Positions 1-5,653 of a DNA stretch of 6,460 bases are shown here, piece by piece (position 1 is the stretch's first letter; each line of letters begins with the position of its first letter). The stretch spans positions 1 to 6,460 of the forward strand of contig JADFNT010000102.1 in assembly GCA_022563215.1 (NCBI GenBank), read 5' to 3'. The notes below the pieces were generated by a model. The model did no database searches, had not been told where the DNA came from, and was given only the letters and a program-made list of their open reading frames with translations. A program made the position numbers and the translations under genes. The DNA is from Pseudomonadota bacterium (GTDB lineage: Bacteria; Pseudomonadota; Alphaproteobacteria; Rhodospirillales; Casp-alpha2).

Positions 1-993
1 CGCGGAAACGCGAAAGGCAAGCGAAAGAAGCGGTCATCGGCGGCGTCGACTTCTCCTGATAAATCCGGTTCCGAAACCGGAACTCCCGCTGGACTCCCGG
101 GGGCAAAGCCTAGCCACGGCGGCGGCGCGAGTAAACCATCGGCTGGCTCTCGGACATCGAAGCCGGCTTCCGGGCTTTACCTCGTCGCCACCCCGATCGG
201 CAATGCCCGCGACATTACCTTTCGCGCACTCGACGCCTTGGGCCGGGCCGACGTCATCGCCTGCGAGGATACCCGCGTCACGGCCAAGCTGTTGGCCATC
301 CACGGGATATCCCGGCCGCTGACGCCCTATCACGAACACAACGCCGAAAAGGCGGGGCCAAAACTAATCAAACGCCTGAAAAAAGGCCAAATCGTGGCCT
401 TGGTGTCGGACGCCGGCACGCCCCTGGTGTCCGACCCCGGATATAAGCTGGTGTGCGCCTGCTTGGCCGAAGGAATCGCCATTACGCCTGTTCCCGGCGC
501 GTCCTCGGTGCTGAGCGCGCTGGTGGTTTCGGGGCTGCCGACGGACCGGTTTTTCTTCTTGGGCTTCCTGCCGCCGAAATCCGCCGCCCGGCGCAAGGTT
601 CTGGCCACCATCGCCGAAATCCCCGCTACCCTGGTGATCATGGAATCGGCAAAAAGGCTTGCCCCATCGCTCACCGACATGGCGGAAGTCCTCGGCGACC
701 GGCGGGCCGCCGTCAGCCGCGAGATGACGAAGAAGTTCGAAGAGACCCGGCGCGGCACCCTGGCCGGGCTGGCCGGATACTACCGGGAATCCGGGCCGCC
801 CAAGGGCGAGGTCACCCTGGTCATCGAGGCCGGGGCCGCAAAGGCGGCCGACGGAGCGGAGCTTGACCGCCGCCTCCTCAAAGCCCTTAAAAGCGAAACC
901 GTGCGCGACGCGGCGGAACTGGTCTCGACGGCCACGGGGCTTCCCAAACGGCGGGTCTACGCACGGGCGCTTGAGCTCAAAGGTAGGAAATGA
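1..993 (+). CDS. rsmI: 16S rRNA (cytidine(1402)-2'-O)-methyltransferase RsmI, 5'-truncated by the window edge
   Basis: RsmI uses S-adenosylmethionine to methylate the ribose 2'-OH of C1402 in the 16S rRNA decoding centre. It acts in the cytoplasm on the 30S subunit. The tetrapyrrole-methylase fold is clear: the N-terminal YLVATPIGN motif is at about 178-204, EDTR at 265-276, the LVSDAGTPLVSDPGY loop at about 400-444, PVPGASS at about 490-510, and REMTKKFEE near 718-744. A C-terminal helical domain ends in RRVYARALELKGRK. The frame is open to base 1, and there is no ATG, GTG or TTG codon in it before the TTG at 238. That TTG falls after the essential YLVATPIGN motif, so it cannot be the start and the true start lies left of the window. 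The roughly 57 residues before GLYLVATP are rich in Ser, Gly, Lys and Pro and look disordered. The stop overlaps the yraN start. Family identification is secure; only the N-terminus is uncertain. Confidence 0.95.
   Translation, partial: RGNAKGKRKKRSSAASTSPDKSGSETGTPAGLPGAKPSHGGGASKPSAGSRTSKPASGLYLVATPIGNARDITFRALDALGRADVIACEDTRVTAKLLAIHGISRPLTPYHEHNAEKAGPKLIKRLKKGQIVALVSDAGTPLVSDPGYKLVCACLAEGIAITPVPGASSVLSALVVSGLPTDRFFFLGFLPPKSAARRKVLATIAEIPATLVIMESAKRLAPSLTDMAEVLGDRRAAVSREMTKKFEETRRGTLAGLAGYYRESGPPKGEVTLVIEAGAAKAADGAELDRRLLKALKSETVRDAAELVSTATGLPKRRVYARALELKGRK
979..983 (+). promoter_or_regulatory. Ribosome binding site of yraN inside the end of rsmI
   Basis: AAAGG lies six bases before the ATG at 990, within the last codons of rsmI. 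With the ATGA overlap (990-993), this suggests that yraN is translated by coupling to rsmI. A second AGG at 985-987 region (TAGG) is too close to the ATG to serve. Confidence 0.5.
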
Positions 994-1370
994 GCAAGGC
1001 CACTGGGGTCCAAAAAAAACAACGGGCCTGGAAATTCGGCCGTTTCGCCGAAGCACTGGCGGCGTGGCATTTGCGGTTCAGGGGATATCGCATCGTCGCC
1101 AGGGGGTTTCGCTCAACCGTCGGCGAGATCGACATCGTCGCCCGGCGCGGCCAAGTCCTCGCCTTCGTCGAGGTCAAGGCCCGGGGGGACCTCGGCGCGG
1201 CGGCGCAATCGCTTAGGCCCCGCCAAGCGGGCCGCATCGTCCGCGCCGCCGGAGCCTTTATCCAGTCGCGGCCGGCCTTAAGCGCCCTGGATCAACGTTT
1301 CGACGTCATATTGGTCGTCCCATGGAAACTGCCCGTTCATCTTGTAGACGCTTGGCGCCCGGAATCTTAG
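990..1370 (+). CDS. yraN: YraN family protein (UPF0102), endonuclease-fold
   Basis: This 126-residue protein is the usual length for UPF0102. The family has a restriction-endonuclease-like (PD-(D/E)XK) fold, and no firm cellular role is established. Visible hallmarks are the N-terminal GRFAEALAAWHLRFRGY helix with E21, the GEID motif at residues 45-48, and FVEVKAR at 59-65. E21, D48, E61 and K63 match the metal-binding and catalytic positions expected of this fold, so the active site looks intact. The ATG overlaps the rsmI stop (ATGA), which indicates one operon; rsmI-yraN adjacency is common in proteobacteria. A run of eight A occurs at codons 8-10. The C-terminus (FDVILVVPW, then VDAW) also matches the family. 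The match to the family is clear; the biochemical function is inferred from the fold only. Confidence 0.93.
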   Translation: MSKATGVQKKQRAWKFGRFAEALAAWHLRFRGYRIVARGFRSTVGEIDIVARRGQVLAFVEVKARGDLGAAAQSLRPRQAGRIVRAAGAFIQSRPALSALDQRFDVILVVPWKLPVHLVDAWRPES

Positions 1371-1387
1371 GCCCTTTAAGGCTCACG

Positions 1388-1424
1388 CCCGCTACGCGGC
1401 GGGTTGCGGCTTACCTCCGCAACC
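1388..1424. repeat. Overlapping hairpins just downstream of yraN, possible REP-like element
   Basis: GGTTGCGG (1402-1409) and CCGCAACC (1417-1424) form a perfect 8-bp stem with a 7-base loop. A competing stem, CCCGC (1388-1392) with GCGGG (1399-1403), shares bases 1402-1403, so the two stems exclude each other. No T-run follows on either strand, so this is not a textbook intrinsic terminator. It could be a repetitive extragenic palindrome or a transcript-end stabiliser for rsmI-yraN. The structure is directly visible; the role is inferred. Confidence 0.5.
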
Positions 1425-1430
1425 AAAGCC

Positions 1431-1464
1431 CATAAAGTCCGAATGATTCCATTCAAACTTTATG
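1431..1464. repeat. Nested 34-base stem-loop upstream of the dolP-like gene
   Basis: CATAAAGT (1431-1438) pairs with ACTTTATG (1457-1464). Inside this, GAATG (1441-1445) pairs with CATTC (1450-1454) around the tetraloop ATTC. The two stems are separated by a symmetric internal loop, CC against AA. Thirteen of fifteen positions per arm pair. Only a short TTT (1468-1470) follows, so terminator activity is doubtful. It may be an operator, a leader structure or a weak terminator. Confidence 0.55.
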
Positions 1465-1469
1465 TGCTT

Positions 1470-1486
1470 TAGAATAGCGATTCGCT
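1470..1486 (+). promoter_or_regulatory. Weak candidate promoter region with small palindrome before the dolP-like gene
   Basis: TAGAAT (1470-1475) resembles a -10 hexamer in an A/T-rich patch of an otherwise GC-rich sequence. It is followed directly by the palindrome AGCGA-T-TCGCT (1476-1486). The hexamer 17 bases upstream of TAGAAT (TTCCAT, 1447-1452) is a poor -35. No GGAAC-type extracytoplasmic sigma factor -35 was seen in this gap. This is a suggestion only; a promoter somewhere in the gap is plausible because the dolP-like gene is separated from yraN by 143 bases. Confidence 0.2.
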
Positions 1487-1513
1487 GACCACAGTTGATC
1501 AAGGCCGATTCCA

Positions 1514-2134
1514 ATGATCCACGCTGTTTCATTTTCATGTTTCCGCCGCGCCGCGGCCGTGGTTTGCGTTGTTGTCCTGGCCGCCGGAGTTCTTGGTGCC
1601 CTGGGGGGGTGCGTCGGTGTCGTCATCGGCGGCGGCGCCGCCGTCGGCACGGCGGCCTATCAGGAGCGGGGCGTGCGGGGCGTGGCCCGGGATTTGGCGA
1701 CGGCGACGAAGTTACGCACCCAATTGCTCGATGCCGGCGAAGCCTACGTCACCGGCGTCGGGGTCGAGGTCTACGAGGGCCGGGTGCTGCTGACCGGCAC
1801 GCTGGAAAAAGAGGCCATGCGGGCGGCGGCGGTGAAGCTGGCGTGGAAGACGGAGGGCGTCAAGGACGTCATCAACGAGATTCAGATCGGCCAGTCATCG
1901 CTTAGGGACATGGCCAGGGACTCCTGGATCACCGCCCAGTTGCAAACCAAGATCACCTTCGACAAGAAGATTCTGGCCATTAATTTTTCCATCGAAACGG
2001 TAAACGGAATCGTTTACCTGATCGGCATCGCCCAGGACCAGGGTGAGCTCGACCGCATCCTTGCCCACGGCCGGGGCATCGGTTACGTGCGCCGGATCAT
2101 CAGCCACGTGCGGGTGAAAAAGGGCCGGTCTTGA
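1514..2134 (+). CDS. dolP: Dual BON-domain outer-membrane lipoprotein, DolP/YraP-like
   Basis: This 206-residue protein has a lipoprotein signal peptide: arginines at 11-12, a hydrophobic stretch at 13-29, and the lipobox L30-G31-G32-C33, so mature C33 would be lipidated. A short glycine-rich linker precedes two BON domains at about residues 61-127 and 136-203. The stretches YEGRVLLTG, NEIQIGQ and DSWITAQL closely mirror E. coli DolP (YEGRVLLTG there reads YQGKVLLVG, DSWITAQL reads NDTWITTKV), as I recall that sequence. DolP is an outer-membrane lipoprotein that binds anionic phospholipid and supports envelope integrity. The E. coli gene also lies near rsmI and yraN. AAGG at 1501-1504, nine bases before the ATG, is a fair ribosome binding site. 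The stop overlaps the next gene's TTG. The family is firm; strict orthology to dolP is inferred. An alternative name is a generic BON-domain protein. Confidence 0.88.
   Translation: MIHAVSFSCFRRAAAVVCVVVLAAGVLGALGGCVGVVIGGGAAVGTAAYQERGVRGVARDLATATKLRTQLLDAGEAYVTGVGVEVYEGRVLLTGTLEKEAMRAAAVKLAWKTEGVKDVINEIQIGQSSLRDMARDSWITAQLQTKITFDKKILAINFSIETVNGIVYLIGIAQDQGELDRILAHGRGIGYVRRIISHVRVKKGRS
2117..2124 (+). promoter_or_regulatory. Ribosome binding site supporting a TTG start at 2131
   Basis: AAAAAGGG ends six bases before the TTG at 2131, which overlaps the preceding TGA stop as TTGA. Good spacing, and the lack of an in-frame ATG until residue 48 (inside the conserved region), decide this start. 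Confidence 0.6.
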
Positions 2135-2970
2135 GGCTGCCCCTCGATATCCGGGCCCGGCTGACCGAAATCGGCGGCGCCGAGGACGGCGCCATCGACC
2201 TGTTCGAATCGGCCCTGGTCCTGGCCGCCGCGGACCGGCCCGGGGCCCGCCTCGAACCCTACCGGCGGCACATGGAACGCATCATTTCAGAAGTCCGCAC
2301 CTATGTCGGCGGCACCGAGCCTTTGGTCCCGCTCGATCTTCGCATCGAAGGGCTGGTCCAGGTGATCGTCAAGCGATACGGCTACGGCGGCACGCAAGAG
2401 GTTTTCGACGATCTGGACGCCGTTAACATGATGCGGGTGATCGACAGCCGTTCTGGCATGCCCATCGTCATCGGCATTCTTTTCATGCAAACGGCCCGGA
2501 CCCTGGGATGGGACATTTCCGGGCTCGATTTTCCCGGCCGTTTCCTGGTCCGCCTGGAAGCCGGCGGCGAGCGCATAATCCTCGACCCCTTCGCCGGCGG
2601 CGCGGTTGTCGAGCCCAGGGACATGCGCGGCATGTTCAAGGCCATCGCCGGCAACCATGTCGAGCTAAGGCCCGAACACTACCGCGACATGGGAAACCGG
2701 GACATCCTGTTGCGCCTTCAGGGCAACATAAAGACCCGCCTGCTTCGCGAAGAAAGGTTCGACGACGCCCTGGAAACGCTTGAGGTGATGTTGCTGTTCG
2801 CGCCCGACAGGCCCGGGCTTTGGCGCGAAACGGGGCTTCTCCATGCGCGGCTCGATCATCTCGAGGACGCGGTCCGGGCGCTTGAGGAATACTTGCGCCG
2901 GTGCGGCGCCGATGCGGCCCGGTACAATACCTCCACGCTCTTGCAGGAACTGCGCGCCAAGCTTAATTAG
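2131..2970 (+). CDS. SirB1 family transglutaminase-like protein with C-terminal TPR region
   Basis: This 279-residue protein has no signal peptide and is predicted to be cytoplasmic. The central SirB1/transglutaminase-like domain spans about residues 70-185, with VNMMRVIDSRSGMPIVIGILF (98-118), GLDFPGRFLVRL (131-142) and LDPFAGG (151-157). A helical TPR-like tail follows at about 195-270, including DDALETLEVMLLFAPDRPGLW and LEDAVRALEEYL. SirB1 relatives are widespread and their biochemical activity is not established. Many members read PGHF where this protein has PGRF (R137), and no cysteine sits at the expected nucleophile position, so classical transglutaminase or protease chemistry is unlikely. 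The more distant E. coli YchA/SirB1 also lacks that histidine, as I recall. Overlap with the dolP-like stop suggests coupled translation. The TTG start is chosen from the ribosome binding site. Confidence 0.88.
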   Translation: MRLPLDIRARLTEIGGAEDGAIDLFESALVLAAADRPGARLEPYRRHMERIISEVRTYVGGTEPLVPLDLRIEGLVQVIVKRYGYGGTQEVFDDLDAVNMMRVIDSRSGMPIVIGILFMQTARTLGWDISGLDFPGRFLVRLEAGGERIILDPFAGGAVVEPRDMRGMFKAIAGNHVELRPEHYRDMGNRDILLRLQGNIKTRLLREERFDDALETLEVMLLFAPDRPGLWRETGLLHARLDHLEDAVRALEEYLRRCGADAARYNTSTLLQELRAKLN

Positions 2971-2983
2971 TTAGCAAATTCAC

Positions 2984-3043
2984 CACCAAGACACTAAGAC
3001 AGAAAGGGCTTTTATCAACTCTTGGCGCCTTTGCGCCTTAGTG
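2984..3043. repeat. Imperfect inverted repeat built of 8-base units
   Basis: The left arm (2984-3007) reads as three 8-mers: CACCAAGA, CACTAAGA and CAGAAAGG. The right arm (3020-3043), read on the minus strand, is CACTAAGG, CGCAAAGG and CGCCAAGA. All six fit the consensus CRSNAAGR. The arms match at 15 of 24 positions around a 12-base loop (3008-3019), and partial symmetry continues a few bases outward. The element fills most of the 96-base gap before gshB. It resembles a dispersed extragenic repeat of the ACCACNAAGRCRC type that I have seen in various bacterial genomes; I cannot give a formal name. No T-run marks it as a terminator. Confidence 0.65.
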
Positions 3044-3055
3044 GTTAAACGTTTT

Positions 3056-3059
3056 GGAG
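3056..3059 (+). promoter_or_regulatory. Ribosome binding site of gshB
   Basis: GGAG lies seven bases upstream of the ATG at 3067, immediately after the inverted repeat. Confidence 0.6.
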
Positions 3060-3066
3060 ACTGTTC

Positions 3067-4008
3067 ATGGCGTTAAAAGTGGCCATCCAGATGGACCACA
3101 TCGAAACCGTCGACATCGACGCCGACAGCACCTTCGTGCTGGCGCTGGAAGCGCAGGACCGCGGGCACGCCCTTTATCACTACCTGCCCGACCAGCTTTC
3201 GTTCGCCGGCGGCCGGGTGCTGGCCCAGGCCCAGCCGTTGAGCGTCAAGCGCGACAAGGGCCACCATTACGATCTAGGCCCATCCGAAACCATCGATCTC
3301 GGTGACGTCGACGTGGTGCTGATGCGCCAGGATCCGCCCTTCGACATGGGCTACATCACCACCACGCACCTGTTGGAGCACATCCACCCGGAGACCCTGG
3401 TCGTCAACGATCCGGCCGAGGTCAGGAACGCGCCCGAGAAGCTCTATGTCACCCGGTTCCCGGACCTGATGCCGCCGACGTTGATTTCTTCCGACGCAGA
3501 CCGGATCAAGGCGTTCAGGGCCGAACACAAGGACATCATCCTGAAGCCCCTTTACGGCAACGGCGGCGCCGGGGTCTTCCATGTCACGCCCGAGGACGAA
3601 AACCTGACAGCACTTTTGGAGATGTTCACCGAATTCTACCGCCAGCCGATCATCGCCCAGAAATACCTGGCGCAAGTGCGCGACGGTGACAGGCGGATCA
3701 TCCTCATTGACGGCGAGGCGGCGGGCGTCATCAACCGCATCCCGGCCGACGGCGAGGCCCGGGCCAACATGCACGTCGGCGCCGAGCCGGTGAAATGCGC
3801 GTTGTCGCCGAGGGACAGGGAAATCTGCGACGCCATCGGCCCTGATTTGAAGGCGCGCGGCCTGATCTTCGTCGGCATCGACGTCATCGGCGACTACCTG
3901 ACCGAGATCAACGTCACCTCGCCGACCGGCATTCAGGAGATCAACCGCTTCGACGGGGTCAAGCTGGAGACGTGGATATGGGACGTGATTGAAGCGAAGG
4001 TGAAATAG
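3067..4008 (+). CDS. gshB: Glutathione synthetase
   Basis: GshB joins gamma-glutamylcysteine and glycine with ATP to make glutathione, the second step of the pathway, in the cytoplasm. The protein has 313 residues, the normal size. The N-terminal domain (about 1-120) starts with the family pattern [20 protein letters not shown] and contains [11 protein letters not shown] from residue 86. The ATP-grasp domain follows, with the nucleotide-binding [10 protein letters not shown] (K160 onward), [12 protein letters not shown], the [15 protein letters not shown] substrate and Mg loop, and the C-terminal metal-binding [10 protein letters not shown] (280-289; E280 and N282). All key elements are present, so the enzyme should be active. 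The ATG is fixed by GGAG seven bases upstream. Upstream is an inverted repeat; downstream, comM starts after 76 bases on the same strand with no terminator visible between them, so cotranscription is possible. gshA is not in the window. Confidence 0.97.
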   Translation: MALKVAIQMDHIETVDIDADSTFVLALEAQDRGHALYHYLPDQLSFAGGRVLAQAQPLSVKRDKGHHYDLGPSETIDLGDVDVVLMRQDPPFDMGYITTTHLLEHIHPETLVVNDPAEVRNAPEKLYVTRFPDLMPPTLISSDADRIKAFRAEHKDIILKPLYGNGGAGVFHVTPEDENLTALLEMFTEFYRQPIIAQKYLAQVRDGDRRIILIDGEAAGVINRIPADGEARANMHVGAEPVKCALSPRDREICDAIGPDLKARGLIFVGIDVIGDYLTEINVTSPTGIQEINRFDGVKLETWIWDVIEAKVK

Positions 4009-4043
4009 GTTTCGATAAATAAGACTCGCGTTCTCTTTTCGTT

Positions 4044-4075
4044 CCATATACACTCCACCCCCCATATAAGGGAGG
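4044..4075 (+). promoter_or_regulatory. Leader of comM: CCATATA direct repeat and strong Shine-Dalgarno
   Basis: AAGGGAGG (4068-4075) is a near-perfect Shine-Dalgarno. It sits 9 bases before TTG 4085 and 12 bases before GTG 4088, so it favours TTG. CCATATA occurs twice, at 4044-4050 and 4062-4068, exactly 18 bases apart. The intervening CTCCACCCCCC could pair weakly with the GGGAGG and partly mask it. The Shine-Dalgarno is clear; control by masking is speculative. Confidence 0.5.
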
Positions 4076-4084
4076 CAATATCTC

Positions 4085-5653
4085 TTGGTGGCGCGGGTCT
4101 CAACGGTCGCCTTTCAGGGCATCGAGACGCTCGACGTGGACGTCCAAGTGCAGACGTCCGCCGGGCTGCCGACGTTTACCATCGTCGGCCTGCCCGACAA
4201 GGCGGTCGGCGAAAGCCGCGAGAGGGTGCGCGGCGCCCTTCACGCCATGGGCCTGGCGCTGCCCAACAAGCGCATCACCGTCAATCTGGCGCCCGCCGAT
4301 GTGCTGAAGGAAGGCTCCCACTTCGACCTTCCGATCGCCATCGGCCTGTTGGCGGCCATGGACGTGCTGCCGATGGACGAAATCGGCGCCTATACGGCGC
4401 TCGGAGAATTGGGCCTCGACGGCGGCCTGACCCGGGTCGCCGGGGTGCTGCCGGCGGCCATTCACGCCAATGCCTGCGCCCGGGGCCTGATCTGCCCCGG
4501 CGTCCAGGGGCCGGAGGCGGCCTGGGCCGGCGAGGTCGAGGTGCTGGCGCCGCCAAACCTGCTGGCCCTGATCAACCACTTCAAGGGCAGCCAGGTTCTC
4601 ACCCCGCCGGAGGCCAAGCTTTCGGACGAGGCGCCCAGATACCCCGACATGGCCGACATCAAGGGCCAGGAGACGGCCAAGCGGGCGGTCGAGATCGCCG
4701 CCGCCGGGGGCCATAACCTGTTGATGGTCGGCCCCCCCGGGGCCGGAAAATCGATGCTGGCGGCAAGGCTGCCGGGGCTTCTGCCGCCGCTGGATGCGTC
4801 CGAGATCCTCGAGATCAGCATGATCCGCAGCCTCGCCGGCGAACTGACCAACGGCGTACTGAACCAGGTCCGGCCGTTCCGCGATCCCCATCATTCGGCC
4901 TCGATGCCGGCGCTGATCGGCGGCGGGCGGCGGGTCAAGCCGGGCGAGGTGTCGCTGTCGCACCTCGGTGTCTTGTTTCTGGACGAACTGCCTGAATTCC
5001 AGCGCGCTGCCCTGGAGGCGCTGCGCCAGCCGCTGGAGACCGGCCGCGCCACCGTGGCGCGGGCCAACGCGCATGTTTCCTATCCGGCCCGTTTTCAGCT
5101 CGTCGCGGCGATGAACCCATGCCGGTGCGGATACCTCGACAACCCGGCCCTGGCGTGCTCGAAGGCGCCCAAATGCGCCCAGGACTACCAGGGGAAAATC
5201 TCCGGCCCGCTGTTCGACCGCATCGACCTGCATGTCGACGTGCCGGCGGTCAACCCCGCCGACCTGGACCTGCCGCCGGCGGCGGAAAGTTCCGCCGCCA
5301 TCGCGGCCCGCGTCGCCCGGGCCCGGGAAACGCAAAAGGCGCGCTACGAAAAACATGGCGGCGATGCGCCTGTGCGCACCAACTCGGACGCCGACGGCAA
5401 GCTTCTCGACGCCGTCGCCAAGCCCGACGAGGCCGGGCGCAGGTTGCTGGTCGAGGCCGCCGAACGGCTGGGGCTGTCGGCCAGGGGATTCCACCGGGTG
5501 CTGCGGGTCGCCCGGACGCTCGCCGACCTCGACGGCGCGGCGCCCGAGGATGCGAAAATCAACCGCCTCCACATCGCCGAAGCGCTGTCCTACCGGCGCA
5601 TCCAACCGGGCAAGAGCGCCATCTTGATGGGCTTGGACCGCCGGGCGTCCTAA
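4085..5653 (+). CDS. comM: ComM/YifB family Mg-chelatase-like AAA+ ATPase
   Basis: In naturally competent bacteria ComM is a hexameric helicase that drives branch migration during integration of transformed DNA. The family also occurs widely in species not known to be competent. The protein has 522 residues, slightly above the usual length of about 500. The N-terminal ChlI-like domain (about 1-175) includes the family start VARVSTVAFQGIE and GLPDKAVGESRERVRGAL. The AAA+ core follows, with Walker A GPPGAGKS at 216-223 and Walker B VLFLDE at 296-301. A cysteine group (C346, C348, C358, C364) precedes GPLFDRIDLHVDVP. The C-terminal domain contains LSARGFHRVLRVARTLADL. Translation probably begins at TTG 4085 (giving MVARV) because of Shine-Dalgarno spacing and family N-termini; GTG 4088 is the alternative. 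It is the last plus-strand gene, and its stop overlaps that of the opposing RTX gene. Confidence 0.95.
   Translation: MVARVSTVAFQGIETLDVDVQVQTSAGLPTFTIVGLPDKAVGESRERVRGALHAMGLALPNKRITVNLAPADVLKEGSHFDLPIAIGLLAAMDVLPMDEIGAYTALGELGLDGGLTRVAGVLPAAIHANACARGLICPGVQGPEAAWAGEVEVLAPPNLLALINHFKGSQVLTPPEAKLSDEAPRYPDMADIKGQETAKRAVEIAAAGGHNLLMVGPPGAGKSMLAARLPGLLPPLDASEILEISMIRSLAGELTNGVLNQVRPFRDPHHSASMPALIGGGRRVKPGEVSLSHLGVLFLDELPEFQRAALEALRQPLETGRATVARANAHVSYPARFQLVAAMNPCRCGYLDNPALACSKAPKCAQDYQGKISGPLFDRIDLHVDVPAVNPADLDLPPAAESSAAIAARVARARETQKARYEKHGGDAPVRTNSDADGKLLDAVAKPDEAGRRLLVEAAERLGLSARGFHRVLRVARTLADLDGAAPEDAKINRLHIAEALSYRRIQPGKSAILMGLDRRAS

Noticed and set aside
238..240. TTG as the start of rsmI
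   Set aside because: It falls after the conserved YLVATPIGN motif, which is encoded in the same frame at 178-204.
4042..4070. TTCCAT and TATAAG spaced by 17 bases as a promoter of comM
   Set aside because: Transcription would begin after the Shine-Dalgarno at 4068-4075, leaving the gene without it; the -35 is also poor.
4062..4071. CCATATAAGG, identical to a eukaryotic CArG box
   Set aside because: This is a chance match in a bacterial leader; no known bacterial regulator is implied.
4100..5605. A 501-codon open frame on the minus strand opposite comM, and other long antisense frames opposite rsmI and gshB
   Set aside because: The translations have no recognisable domains and are rich in Arg, Gly, Gln and Asp, as expected from the complement of strongly GC3-biased genes. 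The plus-strand genes have complete family motifs.
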